Of a stretch of DNA of 64,000 nt, positions 33,543 to 42,637 are shown piece by piece (position 1 is the first letter of the stretch; each line of letters starts with the position of its first letter). A program made the translations under genes and the position numbers. This DNA is from JBFMCC01 sp037445635 (lineage in GTDB: Bacteria > Chloroflexota > Anaerolineae > Anaerolineales > Villigracilaceae): positions 17,560 through 81,559 of the forward strand of contig JBBIKC010000009.1 of the NCBI GenBank assembly GCA_037445635.1. The letters run 5' to 3'. A model generated the notes under the pieces. It saw only the letters and a list, made by a program, of their open reading frames with translations. It made no database searches and was not told the DNA's origin.

Positions 33543-33584
33543 AAAACTCCCAAACGGCTGGATTTTTATCCCTCCGTTTGGGAG
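33543..33584 (-). terminator. Probable terminator after the response regulator gene
   Basis: An 11-bp perfect stem (33547-33557 with 33574-33584) with a 16-base loop is followed on the minus strand by TTTTGGTTTT. It separates the two-component genes from the downstream lyase gene. The long loop makes it less certain. Confidence 0.55.
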
Positions 33585-33589
33585 TGCGA

Positions 33590-33636
33590 TTTCCCTCATC
33601 CCCAGCCCTCTCCCTTCGGGAGAGGGCTGGGCTGAG
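33590..33636. repeat. CTCTCCC/GGGAGAG hairpin element
   Basis: CCCAGCCCTCTCCC is followed after four bases by the inverse GGGAGAGGGCTGGG, a perfect 14-bp stem. It is one of four related elements in this window (also about 42545, 56103 and 56853). Confidence 0.8.
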
Positions 33637-33640
33637 GACG

Positions 33641-34294
33641 CTATTTCACCAACCCCATCCGTATCGCCTTCACCGCCGCCTGCGTGCGGTCGTTCGTCCC
33701 CAACTTGTGCATGACCGTCTGGGCATAGCCCTTCACCGTCCCCGCGCTGAGCCCCAGCACATCGCCGATAGCCTGGTTAGTGAGTCCCTCCACCATCAGA
33801 CGCAGGATGTCCATCTCGCGCGCGGTAAGCGGCTCCACCAGCGCTTCGGGAGATTCGTTCGTTTTTTCTGCTCTTTCGAGAGAGCGCAACACATCCTGCA
33901 AAAACTGGCTGTCCACCAGCGACGTCCCCTGTGCCACGGAATATACCGCCGCCAATAATTCCTCGCGTGAAATATCCTTCAACACAAAACCCGCTGCGCC
34001 CGCCGAAAGCGACCGCAACAGATACGCCGTGCTTCGATACGTGGTGACCATGATGACGCGCGTCTCCAACCTGGCGGCCTTGATCGCCTCCAGCGCCTGA
34101 ATGCCGTCCATGTCTGGCATACGGATGTCCATCAGCGCCACCCTGGGCTTGCGCGTCGTCACCAGCTCCAGCGCTTCGCGTCCGTTGCTGGCTTCGCCCA
34201 CAATGCGGATGCGCGAATCTTCCAACATGCTCCGCAGCCCCGCACGCACCATCGGATGGTCGTCGGCGATCAACAGCGTGATCTCGTTATCCAT
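33641..34294 (-). CDS. NarL/LuxR-type response regulator
   Basis: A 217-residue two-component regulator. The receiver domain (1-120) has the acidic pair Asp 11/Asp 12, the phosphorylation site Asp 56 in 'ALMDIRMPDMDG' and Lys in 'GFVLKD'. The C-terminal LuxR helix-turn-helix reads 'LTAREMDILRLMVEGLTNQAIGDVL' (in two parts) followed by 'SAGTVKGYAQTVMHKLG'. It is the partner of the kinase encoded just upstream: the genes overlap by eight bases. GAGGAG precedes the start. Targets are unknown; the SARP-type regulator and transporters nearby are possible. Confidence 0.93.
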   Translation of the reverse strand: MDNEITLLIADDHPMVRAGLRSMLEDSRIRIVGEASNGREALELVTTRKPRVALMDIRMPDMDGIQALEAIKAARLETRVIMVTTYRSTAYLLRSLSAGAAGFVLKDISREELLAAVYSVAQGTSLVDSQFLQDVLRSLERAEKTNESPEALVEPLTAREMDILRLMVEGLTNQAIGDVLGLSAGTVKGYAQTVMHKLGTNDRTQAAVKAIRMGLVK

Positions 34295-36065
34295 GTTCGC
34301 TCCTCGGCGTTAGAAACTCCAGCGGAATTTTTACCTCGACGCGCGTCCCCTTGCCCATTTCGCTCTCGATCGTGCAGACTCCGTTGATCATCTGCGCGCG
34401 CTCCTCCATGCTGACCAACCCCAAATGCTGGGACTCCTCCTGCCCGATCAAATTCGCATCGAACCCCTGACCCCAGTCCTGCACGCGCAACAACAGGCTT
34501 TGGTCATCGGCTGACAGTTCCACCCGCACCCGCTCCGTGCGCGCGTGCTTGCGGACATTGGCCAGCGCCTCCTGCGCGATGCGGAAAATGGCCGCCTGCA
34601 CGGCGGGCGCGATCTCCAGCCCGCGCGTATCGGTGACGATCTCCGCCTCCCAATGCTGCTCCTCGCAGATTTCGTTTACATATTGACGGAGTCCCTGCTC
34701 AAGGCCGAGGTCGTCCACCATCGTCGGGCGCAGTTCGGAGATGACGCGTCGGGCTTCGTCAATGGCCTGTTTGACGAGAGTCCGACTCACGTCCAGGGAT
34801 TGAAGCGCCTGCGCGTTGAGTTTCGATCCGATCTGCGAGTTGAGCGCGTTCAAGTGCATGTTGGCGGAGATGATGAGCTGGGTCAGACCGTCATGCAGGT
34901 CGAGTCCGATGAGACGGCGTTCTTCATCCTGGATGTGCGCCAGCCTGCCGATCAACGCGCGCAGGCGTTCCTCGCGGCTGGCAAGCCCGACCATCATCTC
35001 GTTGAAAGAATCCGCCAGCCGGCTGAACTCATCCTCCCCCGCGACGATCACTGGCTCTTCCAAATTCCCCTCCGTGACGCGCGCCGCGCCGTCGAGCAGG
35101 GACGCGACCCGCGTGTTGACCTGCCGCGAAAGTTGGAACATGAACAGAATGGCAAACGCCGAAATGATGACCGTCGCAAGGATACTCGCCGCGCTCGCCG
35201 TGCCGACCGCGCTCAACAGGGCTCGACGTTCCTGCTCGAACTTGCTTGTTTCGTACGGCTCGATTTTGCCGACAATGGTCTGCCGACCCGCGTTGAATAC
35301 AATGGAAATGAAGTTGGCATAGAGCGATTGTTGCAAGTCGCGCCCGCTGATGAGGCTGGTCCCAAGCGACTTCAATTGGTCGAACTGTGCGAGCATTTCA
35401 GCCGCCCAGGCCTTTTCCTGGTCCGATTGGGCAATGTTCAAATAATCGTTCATGCCCTGCTGGAAGGCTACGACCGCGTCGGTGAATTGTCCGCGCTTGG
35501 TTTCGTCGGGCGAGGCGATATAGCCTGTCACTGCGGTCAGCATGGAACGCGAGGCCTCGTGCATTTCCGCTACAATGGCCTGGTAGGCGGGGTCGTCGGG
35601 ACGGCTGGACATGACCTCGCTGGACAGGAACGCCGAGAGTTGCGATTGCGTCGCGAGGAAACTATCCATCTGCTCGGCTTGTTGGTCGTGCAATTCGATC
35701 AGGTCATCGCCGGTGGTCAATGCCTGCCGATGGGCACGTTCCAGTTCAGAGGCCCATTGCTGTTCGTTGGGCTGGTCTGCCAGCAGGCGGTACTGCGCGA
35801 TCTCGCTGGAAAATCGTTCCAATTGCTCGTGGAATTGGATTTTAAACCCCGCTTCCCCGTTGATCTGGTAACGATACAGGGCCGCCTCGGCGTCGCGCAG
35901 GTGGGCGCTCATCTGTACCGTCACCAACTGCCGCTGGCGGATCAACTCGATGGCATCCAGCGATTGCGAGATGGAACGCGCCAGGTAGATCAACGCCGAG
36001 ACATTGACCATGACCGCAGAACCGAACAACAGAACGAAGATGACCAGCCGCGTACGCAGGGACAT
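34287..36065 (-). CDS. Membrane sensor histidine kinase, HAMP-HisKA_3
   Basis: A 592-residue kinase. Transmembrane segment 1 is at about 8-30, followed by a largely helical extracytoplasmic sensor of about 260 residues resembling a four-helix-bundle type, and transmembrane segment 2 at about 290-312. A HAMP domain follows ('RVTEGNLEEPV', 'DEFSRLADSFNEMM'), then HisKA_3 with 'IGLDLHDGLTQLI' and HATPase_c with 'EALANVRKHA' and 'DWGQGFD'. It phosphorylates the overlapping NarL-type regulator. 'HAGLVSMEERAQMINGVC'-like C-terminal motifs are in place, so it appears functional. No strong ribosome binding site is seen before the ATG at 36065. Confidence 0.9.
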   Translation of the reverse strand: MSLRTRLVIFVLLFGSAVMVNVSALIYLARSISQSLDAIELIRQRQLVTVQMSAHLRDAEAALYRYQINGEAGFKIQFHEQLERFSSEIAQYRLLADQPNEQQWASELERAHRQALTTGDDLIELHDQQAEQMDSFLATQSQLSAFLSSEVMSSRPDDPAYQAIVAEMHEASRSMLTAVTGYIASPDETKRGQFTDAVVAFQQGMNDYLNIAQSDQEKAWAAEMLAQFDQLKSLGTSLISGRDLQQSLYANFISIVFNAGRQTIVGKIEPYETSKFEQERRALLSAVGTASAASILATVIISAFAILFMFQLSRQVNTRVASLLDGAARVTEGNLEEPVIVAGEDEFSRLADSFNEMMVGLASREERLRALIGRLAHIQDEERRLIGLDLHDGLTQLIISANMHLNALNSQIGSKLNAQALQSLDVSRTLVKQAIDEARRVISELRPTMVDDLGLEQGLRQYVNEICEEQHWEAEIVTDTRGLEIAPAVQAAIFRIAQEALANVRKHARTERVRVELSADDQSLLLRVQDWGQGFDANLIGQEESQHLGLVSMEERAQMINGVCTIESEMGKGTRVEVKIPLEFLTPRSEHG

Positions 36066-36455
36066 GAGTTAACTATAACCGAAGTGCGGGAAGAATGGCG
36101 GTATATATCACGTATACGCGTGCAAATTTGGAATTGTCGAAGAGTCCCGCATCGAATTCGGTCCCTATTCGAGAATCTTGGGAAGATTCACGCAACGTAT
36201 TGCGTTCAGTTCCGCAGTCTTGCCCGATCGTTGCACTTTTGAACAGCATATCTTAGGTCTGTTTTTTGATTAGAAAAACCACATGCTGGTCCTCGTCATT
36301 CGCGGGGCGGGCTATTTACTCCAGCAATACCCGCCCACAAATCGGCAAAGCATTCCTCTCCCTCGGCATTCCAAAAAGGATACACCGCCCAAAGGTAGTC
36401 GCCTGACGAGTCCAACGTTCCACGACCGCCTATCATGAATGGAATATGTTCCCCA

Positions 36456-37050
36456 TCACAATGCATGAAACGCAGCCTCCGCCGCGGCAATCGTCGCGCC
36501 GATAACATCGTTCGTGTGCATGATCGAAATGAACCCCGCCTCGACCTGCGGCGGCGCAAGATAGACTCCGTTCTCCAGCATCTTCTGGAAGAACTTCCCG
36601 AACCGCCCTTTATCCGCCACCTTGACCGTAATCCAATCAACAGGCTTGGTCTCGCTGAAGAAGGCCGTAAACATCGTACCGACGCGCGTCTGCTGGCTGG
36701 AGACTCCCGCACGTTGCGCCGCCTCCCGGACCCCTGCTTCGAGTCGACCCGGGCCTGTTCCAGTTTCCTCCAAACCTCCTCTCCCCGAATCAACTTCAAC
36801 GCCGCGATTCCCGCGCTCATCGCCAGCGGATTGCCCGACAGCGTCCCCGCCCGATACATCTGTCCAACCGGCGCGAAGAGTTACATGCACCATACGCACC
36901 GACGGGGAGTCCGCCGCCGATGACCTTGCCCAACGTGGTCAGGTCGGGCTTGATGTTGCAGAGAGTCTTTGCCCCCCTTGTGGACGCGGAAGCCCGTCAT
37001 CACTTCATCCATGATGAAGACCGTGCGCTCGACCGCGTGATAGTACAGAC
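36456..37050 (-). pseudogene. hemL: Glutamate-1-semialdehyde 2,1-aminomutase remnant
   Basis: Pieces of HemL read in different frames across this stretch: 'TVFIMDEVMTGFRVHKGG' (about 37030-36975), then in another frame a 'TLCNIKPDLTTLGKVIGGGLPVG' part, then 'MYRAGTLSGNPLAMSAGIAALKLI' (about 36859-36785), and finally 'TRVGTMFTAFFSETKPVDWI' to 'AAAEAAFHAL' ending at 36456. At least two or three frameshifts are needed, and everything before the 'FIMDEVMTGFR' region is missing, replaced by a nitrilase fragment. This is a clear pseudogene unless the assembly is faulty. The neighbouring 36296-36455 also reads protein-like ('YLWAVYPFWNAEGEECFADL') but I do not recognise it. Confidence 0.8.
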
Positions 37051-37209
37051 ACGCTGGGTCTCGCGCAGACGTTGAAGCAGTTGCGCGATTCGGGGCAGGA
37101 GTTCCCTGCCTATGGAAACCATGGATTGGCACAAGGAGGTTTCGCCGGGTTAGGGGAACTGAAGTTGCATCATCTCAACCGCTCGTGAAGGAGGCCGTCA
37201 GGGACTATA
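37051..37209 (+). pseudogene. Duplicated 3' end of the nitrilase gene
   Basis: This stretch matches 47561-47719 over 159 bases without gaps (about 12 differences by eye). It includes the last 45 or so codons of the nitrilase-type gene and 20 bases beyond its stop. Here it abuts the hemL remnant and cannot encode a functional enzyme. Confidence 0.85.
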
Positions 37210-37277
37210 TATTGCAGCGATAACGAGGAGCTCAATTGGACAACGCGGTATATGAGGCGAGTAAGTTGATAAGGATA

Positions 37278-37388
37278 TCAATCTTTTCCGAGATAGGCAA
37301 CAATGGCAGAGATTTCGCTATCCGATAGATGAAAATTGGGCATGAGGTGTTGGGGCGCATGGTGCGCGGGTTGGCCCGCCAAAGTTAC
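37278..37388 (-). pseudogene. C-terminal fragment resembling a cytochrome c
   Basis: The last 30 or so codons of a minus-strand frame end 'MPNFHLSDSEISAIVAYLGKD', typical of the C-terminal helix of a class I cytochrome c with its axial Met. No heme-binding CxxCH precedes it; the upstream sequence belongs to a transposase fragment in another frame. Confidence 0.5.
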
Positions 37389-37392
37389 GCCA

Positions 37393-37497
37393 GCCTGCTT
37401 CCACGACTGCCAGCATTTGTTCAAAGGTGTTGCGCTGGACGCCAGTGCAACGTTCGAAATCTTCATCATTGAGTTTTTGTACTGTTTCGTATCGCAT
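37393..37497 (-). pseudogene. N-terminal fragment of an IS5-like transposase
   Basis: The frame beginning MRYETVQKLNDEDFERCTGV and continuing 'QRNTFEQMLAVVE' matches the N-terminal HTH_Tnp_4 region of DDE transposases. Only about 35 codons survive before the sequence changes to unrelated DNA. Confidence 0.6.
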
Positions 37498-37531
37498 GCG
37501 CCTCTTCTGGCACATTGATGCAAGAAGTCTA

Positions 37532-40500
37532 TTAATTTCCACCCATCATCTCATTATATAACCTCACCGTCTCAGGCATGGGCGCGGCATTTAGTTCACT
37601 CTGCAATGATTTCTGTAATTCGGCATAAATGCGCGACACATTAGAGCGGTCTCCCAACGCCGCATACGCTCGCATGGCCAGACGGTACAAATCCTCATTA
37701 AGCACGTCAAGTGGAATGGCTTTCTCGAGGTAATCAACGGCTTTCCTTGACGCTCGTATGGAGAGATGATACATGGCTAATTCCTGCAAGGCGTTCAAAT
37801 ATGCTTGCGCCAGTCGCCTGCGTTCAGGGAAAACCCATTCATAGTACATGTTTTGCAGATACTCGCCTTGATAGAGAGCGACAGCCCGCTCGTACCATTC
37901 TGCAGCGGCCTCATTCGTGGCAGACCGCGCTTTGGCGATCGCCAAGTCGAATTCGTCCACGTCAATGCTGAAGCGGGCGGAATCCAGCCAGTATTCGCCG
38001 ACTTCAACGAGGATCAATCTCGGGCTGTCGTCCCCAGCCTTGAGGGCGCTGCGGAGGCGGGAGAGCGCCGTATGAAATGCCGTGCGGCTGGTGCGTTCCT
38101 TTTCACCCCAGATCGCCTCAAAGGCTTTATCGGCGGGAATTTTTTCTCCGCGCTTCGTGACGAAATAGGCGAGCAGATCGCGCGCCTTTGCAGAGACCCA
38201 GCGTTCCTGCGACACTTCCGCGCCATTCAGCAAGACACGGAAATTTCCAAAACACTGCACTCGAACCGAGTAGCGGTCTTGAAGAACTTGAACGGATTTT
38301 TCTGGAAGATTTTCCAACACGCGTTCAAGAAAGGGACTCTTCTCCCCCGCGCGGATCAGCGCTTCGCTTACGACCTGCGAGCGGATGCCCTGGTCGAGAA
38401 AGAGTTGAAAGGTGCGCGAGGCTTCGATGAGGCGCAACGCCTTGCGCGCGTATTCGAGTCCGCTTTCGTTTCGCTTGGTTTCGAGATGAATGTACGCCAG
38501 CCCAAAATACACCATTGCCAACGGAATACGAAACTGGCGGCGTTCCCCGACTTCGACCAACTCGCTGTAGAGCCGTTCGGCTTTGTCGAGTTGACGATTC
38601 TCCAATGCGACATCTGCCAGCACACTGCGGCAAACGTACGCTTCATACGTATCGAGATTGCCTGTGTACGACCACAAGGCGCCTTCCGCCAGCTGACGGG
38701 CTTCTTCGACGCGCCCCTGTTCGCACAGGTTGTAAGCGAGATAACCCGTCGCCATCAACTGCTCATACGAAGCCAGGCCCAACTGCTGACCAATCTCCAT
38801 GCCCTGCCGCAGGCTGGCTTCGGCGCGGGCGGTTTCACCCAAGCGCGTTAACACGTTGCCTAAAGCGGTGTATGCGCTGGGAAGCAGTTCTTTCAAGTGA
38901 AGCGTCTGGGCAATTTGCAATCCACGCTCGGCATATTGCAGCGCCCTGTCCAATTCGCGCCAATATAAATACGGCGTGACCAGCGAGATATATGCCTGCG
39001 CGCCAATAGGCGAAAATTCTTCGGGCGCGATCTGCAAGGCTTCCTGGCAGAAGCGCACCGTCGCCTGTGGGTCGCCGTGCCACCAGCAAATTTGACCGAG
39101 CGACTGCAAAAAGTTGGCGCGCGCCAGTGCGCTGACTCGGTCGCCCGCCAGCCGCGCTTCGTTCACCGCCTCCTCCGCAAGTTGGCGTCCCCTGTTCATG
39201 CCCGTTAAAAAGCCAACGCTTTTCGCCAATGACATCAAGGCTTCAGCGCGGGCGGCATGGTCTTCATTCGCAAATGACAGGGCTTCGGTGGACAGCATCT
39301 CTGCCTGACGGTAATTTCCCTGGGCGCGATTGACTTCGGCAAGACGGGTCAATGCGCGGCACACGCCGCTCAAGTTGTTTTGCGCCGCGAACGAAGAACG
39401 CGCATCTTCATACGCCGCGATCGCCGCGCCCGTCTGTCCCAACCGCCAGTGGGCGTTGCCGTGCTGCAGGAGCAATTCGGGGTTGGCTTTCATCACATCG
39501 GCGGGCAGCGCGCTGAGATACCGATGCAGGGCTTCGACGCGTCCGCGCTCGACGTAATCCGCCGCAAAAACAGACACCACCCTGGCAGCGGATTCAAAAT
39601 CCTGCGCGTTGAGATAATGCGACAACGCGGCTTCCAACTCGCCCTGCGACTCGTAATGTCTGCCTGCGCTTCGCTCCAGACTTATGATCGATTCCGTTTC
39701 GACGCGCTGGAGGCGGCTGAGGAGGAATTCGCGAAACAGATAATGATAGCGATACCAGCGTTTCTGTGGATCGAGGCTGGAGACGAATAGATTCTGTTTT
39801 TCCAATGCCTCCAAAATGGGCTGGGCATTTTGCACGCTCGCCACCGCATTGCACGCGGAGGCGTCCATTTGCTGGAGGATGGACGTGCGCAATAAAAACT
39901 CTTGAATGTCCTCTGGCAGGCGCTTGAAGACCTCTTCTGCCAGATAATCGAAGACGAATTGCTGGGAGCCGCTCAAACCTGAAAGCATGGCATCCACATC
40001 CCGCGCGCCGCGTCCGCCAAGGGATGAACGTACGATTTGCAGCGCCGCCGCCCAGCCTTCGGTTTTTTCGTTGAGCAGGCTCAGGCTTTCGGTGGATATA
40101 TCGGGCAGACGGGATTGCATCCAATGCGCGACTTCCTCATCGCGGAAACGCAGGGAGGGGGCGCGTAACTCCGCCAGTTGACCGCGCGCCCGCAGACGCG
40201 CCAACGGCAGCGGAGGGTCTACGCGGGTGGAGATGATGAGGCGCAAGCCATCGGGGGCATTTTCGAGCAGAAAGCCCACCAGTTGATGGACGACAGGACT
40301 GGTGATGAAGTGATAATCATCCAGCACGATCAGCCAGGGCGTTTCGATCATCTCCGCCAGTTCGTTGACCAGCACGGTCAACACGCGCTGCGGGGAGATG
40401 GACGAATCGGCGCTATCGAGCAGGGATTGGGCGGTCTGCCCGACGGCGCGCGTCAAGGACTCGGGCGCGCGTTTCATGCTCCGCAGGGATTCGATCAGGT

Positions 40501-40744
40501 AGGTGAGGAAAACGGTCGGGTCGGAGTCCTGCGCGTCGAGGGTGTACCAGGCGAAGGCGGAGTCGGAAGCGTTGATAAAGTCCGCCAGCAGGGTCGTCTT
40601 GCCGTATCCCGCAGGGGCGGAGAGCAGCGTCAAGCGTTTGTCCGCATTCGATTCGAGCCAGTCCAGCAGGCGGGGGCGGGGAAGAAAATCGGGGCGCGGG
40701 CGCGGGACGAGAAATTTCGTGCGGAGGAGGACGGAGGGCTTCAT
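37532..40744 (-). CDS. Large STAND ATPase regulator with TPR repeats and SARP/BTAD C-terminus
   Basis: A 1070-residue MalT-like regulator with an unusual effector end. The N-terminal NTPase has Walker A 'SAPAGYGKTTLLADF' and Walker B 'PWLIVLDDYHFI'; 'GLRLIISTRVDPPLPLARLRARG' is typical of MalT/LuxR STAND proteins. A long TPR-like helical region (about 400-830) follows. Instead of a LuxR HTH, the C-terminus has an OmpR-like winged helix ('VQCFGNFRVLLNGAEV', 'KARDLLAYFV') and a bacterial transcriptional activator domain, as in SARP proteins. It is divergent from the peptide ABC transporter, whose operon it probably controls in response to an inducer. A 324-base segment of it is duplicated at 47833. 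Confidence 0.9.
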   Translation of the reverse strand: MKPSVLLRTKFLVPRPRPDFLPRPRLLDWLESNADKRLTLLSAPAGYGKTTLLADFINASDSAFAWYTLDAQDSDPTVFLTYLIESLRSMKRAPESLTRAVGQTAQSLLDSADSSISPQRVLTVLVNELAEMIETPWLIVLDDYHFITSPVVHQLVGFLLENAPDGLRLIISTRVDPPLPLARLRARGQLAELRAPSLRFRDEEVAHWMQSRLPDISTESLSLLNEKTEGWAAALQIVRSSLGGRGARDVDAMLSGLSGSQQFVFDYLAEEVFKRLPEDIQEFLLRTSILQQMDASACNAVASVQNAQPILEALEKQNLFVSSLDPQKRWYRYHYLFREFLLSRLQRVETESIISLERSAGRHYESQGELEAALSHYLNAQDFESAARVVSVFAADYVERGRVEALHRYLSALPADVMKANPELLLQHGNAHWRLGQTGAAIAAYEDARSSFAAQNNLSGVCRALTRLAEVNRAQGNYRQAEMLSTEALSFANEDHAARAEALMSLAKSVGFLTGMNRGRQLAEEAVNEARLAGDRVSALARANFLQSLGQICWWHGDPQATVRFCQEALQIAPEEFSPIGAQAYISLVTPYLYWRELDRALQYAERGLQIAQTLHLKELLPSAYTALGNVLTRLGETARAEASLRQGMEIGQQLGLASYEQLMATGYLAYNLCEQGRVEEARQLAEGALWSYTGNLDTYEAYVCRSVLADVALENRQLDKAERLYSELVEVGERRQFRIPLAMVYFGLAYIHLETKRNESGLEYARKALRLIEASRTFQLFLDQGIRSQVVSEALIRAGEKSPFLERVLENLPEKSVQVLQDRYSVRVQCFGNFRVLLNGAEVSQERWVSAKARDLLAYFVTKRGEKIPADKAFEAIWGEKERTSRTAFHTALSRLRSALKAGDDSPRLILVEVGEYWLDSARFSIDVDEFDLAIAKARSATNEAAAEWYERAVALYQGEYLQNMYYEWVFPERRRLAQAYLNALQELAMYHLSIRASRKAVDYLEKAIPLDVLNEDLYRLAMRAYAALGDRSNVSRIYAELQKSLQSELNAAPMPETVRLYNEMMGGN

Positions 40745-40868
40745 CTGGCTGAATTATATCTTCACCCTCCTGTCCTTCGGACATCCCCCCATCGCCGCTG
40801 CCAAACCAGTACCAGAACGCAAAAGATTTCGGCGGCGATGGGGGGAAAGAGGGAGGCTGCAAACTTTT

Positions 40869-40898
40869 TGCAAACGGCGCGTGATAGGATATATACTA
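40869..40898 (+). promoter_or_regulatory. Promoter of the peptide ABC transporter operon
   Basis: TTGCAA (40869-40874), an 18-base spacer and TATACT (40893-40898) lie 27 bases before the binding-protein start. They are in the intergenic region shared with the divergent SARP-type regulator. Confidence 0.6.
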
Positions 40899-40924
40899 CC
40901 CTTGTGCCAAAAGAAGGAGAAACC

Positions 40925-42544
40925 ATGAAACGCTATCCCTTGTTCGTGTCCCTATTTGTTGCGCTCACGATGGTACTGAGCGCGTGCGGTGGAGGCGCCG
41001 CGACCACCGAAGCGCCGCCCGCGGAACAGCCCACACAAGCCCCAGCGCCCGCCGTCCCGCAAGTCTTGAAGATCGCCAACACCGCCAACATCACCACCTG
41101 GGATCCTGTCGCGTCGTTCTCAACCGAAGCGGCCTACATGGCGAATGTGTACGAGCAGCTGCTCCGCATCAATCCGCCAGGTTCCGCCGAGCAGTTCACG
41201 CCCCTGCTCGCCGAGAGCTGGGAATCCAATGACGATGGAACGGTGTGGACGTTCCACCTCCGTGAGGGGGTGAAATTCCACGACGGCGAGCCGATGAACG
41301 CCGAGGCGGTGAAGAAATCCATCGAAGCCGCAAAGGAACGCGGCGGCGCATCCTTTATCTGGTGGATGGTGGATTCCATCGAAGCGGTGGATGACCTGAC
41401 GGTGCAATTCAATTTGAGCGCTTCCGCGCCGCTCGACCTGATCGCCTCTTCCCTCTACGGAGCCTGGATCGTCAGCCCCAAGGCTTTGGACGCCGCCGCC
41501 GCAGATGAAAACTACTGGGCAAACGGCGTGGAAGCAGGTACAGGTCCGTACGTGATCGAGTCCTATGTCCCCGACCAGGAGATCGTCTTCCAGAAATTCG
41601 AAGACTATTGGGGCGGCTGGGACGATGATCAATACGACACCGTCCTCGTGCAGATCATCCCCGAAGCGCTGACCCAGCAGCAACTTCTTGAAGCGGGCAG
41701 TGTGGACCTGGTCACCCGCGTTCCGACCGAGAATTACGTCAATTTCAAGGATAATCCCAAGTACACTTTCCTCGAAGAACCGTCGTTCTTCAACTATGTA
41801 GGTTTCTTCAACACCCTGCGCCCGCCGCTGGATAACGTCAAGGTGCGCCAGGCGCTTTCCTACGCCATCCCCTACGACGACATCATCCAGATCGGCGCCA
41901 AAGGCCTCGGCACCCAAAGCCGCGGACCCGTCCCTGCTGGCGTGTGGCCCTGGTCGCCCGACGTGAAGCAATACACCTACGATATTGACAAGGCAAAGGA
42001 ACTGCTCAAAGAGGCAGGTTACGAAAACGGCGGTTTCAGCCTGCGCCTGACCTATGCCGCGGAGAACGATACGGAAGCCGCCTTTGCCCCGCTCATCAAG
42101 GATGCCTACGCTCAACTCGGCGTGGATGTGACCCTCGAAGCCATCGCCTTCAACCAGCAATGGGAGGAAGCCAAGAGCGACCCCGCCAATGCCCAGGACA
42201 TGTTCCTCCTGCTCTACTGGCCCACCTACTCCGACGCAGGCTCCGACAATCTGTGGTCCATGTTCTATTACACCGAAAAGCCGTTCTTCAACCTGTCCTA
42301 CTGGAACAACCCCGATTTCAACGCGCTGGTTGACGAGGCCATCGGTCTGACCGTGAGCGACCCGACAACTTCGCAGGCAAAATACGTCGAAGCCATGAAC
42401 CTGCTCGTGGACGAAGCGCCTGGCTTGTTCTTCTTCGATACCAAAGCCGTCTTCATCATCCCCAAACACATCGAAGGCTTCAAGTACAATCTGAACTATC
42501 CGTTCGTGCAGTACTTCTTCTACGATTTGAGACCCGCGAAATAA
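40925..42544 (+). CDS. Peptide ABC transporter substrate-binding lipoprotein
   Basis: A 539-residue family-5 (DppA/OppA) binding protein. The signal 'LFVALTMVLSAC' gives a lipidated Cys 21, followed by an Ala/Pro/Glu linker. 'YEQLLRINPPGSAEQFTPLL', 'WTFHLREGVKFHDGEP' and 'VKVRQALSYAIPYDDIIQIG' are characteristic family segments. It captures oligopeptides, dipeptides or related solutes for the following permeases and ATPases. I chose the ATG at 40925 with AGAAGGAGA upstream; the open frame extends 249 codons further but only as a shadow of the divergent gene. It is the first gene of a five-gene transporter operon. Confidence 0.94.
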   Translation: MKRYPLFVSLFVALTMVLSACGGGAATTEAPPAEQPTQAPAPAVPQVLKIANTANITTWDPVASFSTEAAYMANVYEQLLRINPPGSAEQFTPLLAESWESNDDGTVWTFHLREGVKFHDGEPMNAEAVKKSIEAAKERGGASFIWWMVDSIEAVDDLTVQFNLSASAPLDLIASSLYGAWIVSPKALDAAAADENYWANGVEAGTGPYVIESYVPDQEIVFQKFEDYWGGWDDDQYDTVLVQIIPEALTQQQLLEAGSVDLVTRVPTENYVNFKDNPKYTFLEEPSFFNYVGFFNTLRPPLDNVKVRQALSYAIPYDDIIQIGAKGLGTQSRGPVPAGVWPWSPDVKQYTYDIDKAKELLKEAGYENGGFSLRLTYAAENDTEAAFAPLIKDAYAQLGVDVTLEAIAFNQQWEEAKSDPANAQDMFLLLYWPTYSDAGSDNLWSMFYYTEKPFFNLSYWNNPDFNALVDEAIGLTVSDPTTSQAKYVEAMNLLVDEAPGLFFFDTKAVFIIPKHIEGFKYNLNYPFVQYFFYDLRPAK

Positions 42545-42634
42545 GACCCTCCCTCATCCCCTGCCCTTCCCCCATTGGGGGAAGGGAGTCCCCCTCTCCC
42601 TTTGGGAGAGGGGCCAGGGGTGAGGGAGACCCCC
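42545..42634. repeat. Double CTTCCCCC / CTCTCCC hairpin element
   Basis: Two hairpins (CCCTTCCCCC-ATT-GGGGGAAGGG and CCCTCTCCC-TTT-GGGAGAGGG) lie within an outer CCTCATCCCCTG / CAGGGGTGAGG pairing. Its right arm supplies the GAGGGAG that serves as ribosome binding site for the next gene. It is closely similar to 56853-56932. Confidence 0.85.
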
Positions 42635-42637
42635 GCG

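Noticed and set aside
33511..33546. Leaderless promoter for the PEP-mutase/isocitrate-lyase gene (TATACT or TATTCT close to the ATG)
   Set aside because: TATACT at 33518-33513 is too close for the transcript to include the ATG, and the alternative TATTCT has no reasonable -35.
36296..36455. Protein-like frame 'YLWAVYPFWNAEGEECFADL' taken as a separate gene
   Set aside because: It has no start of its own, is joined to the hemL remnant by a shifted frame, and no family is recognised.
40178..40924. Long in-frame extension upstream of the peptide-binding lipoprotein
   Set aside because: It lies antisense to the regulator gene, lacks homology-like composition, and the lipoprotein signal with a strong ribosome binding site begins at 40925.
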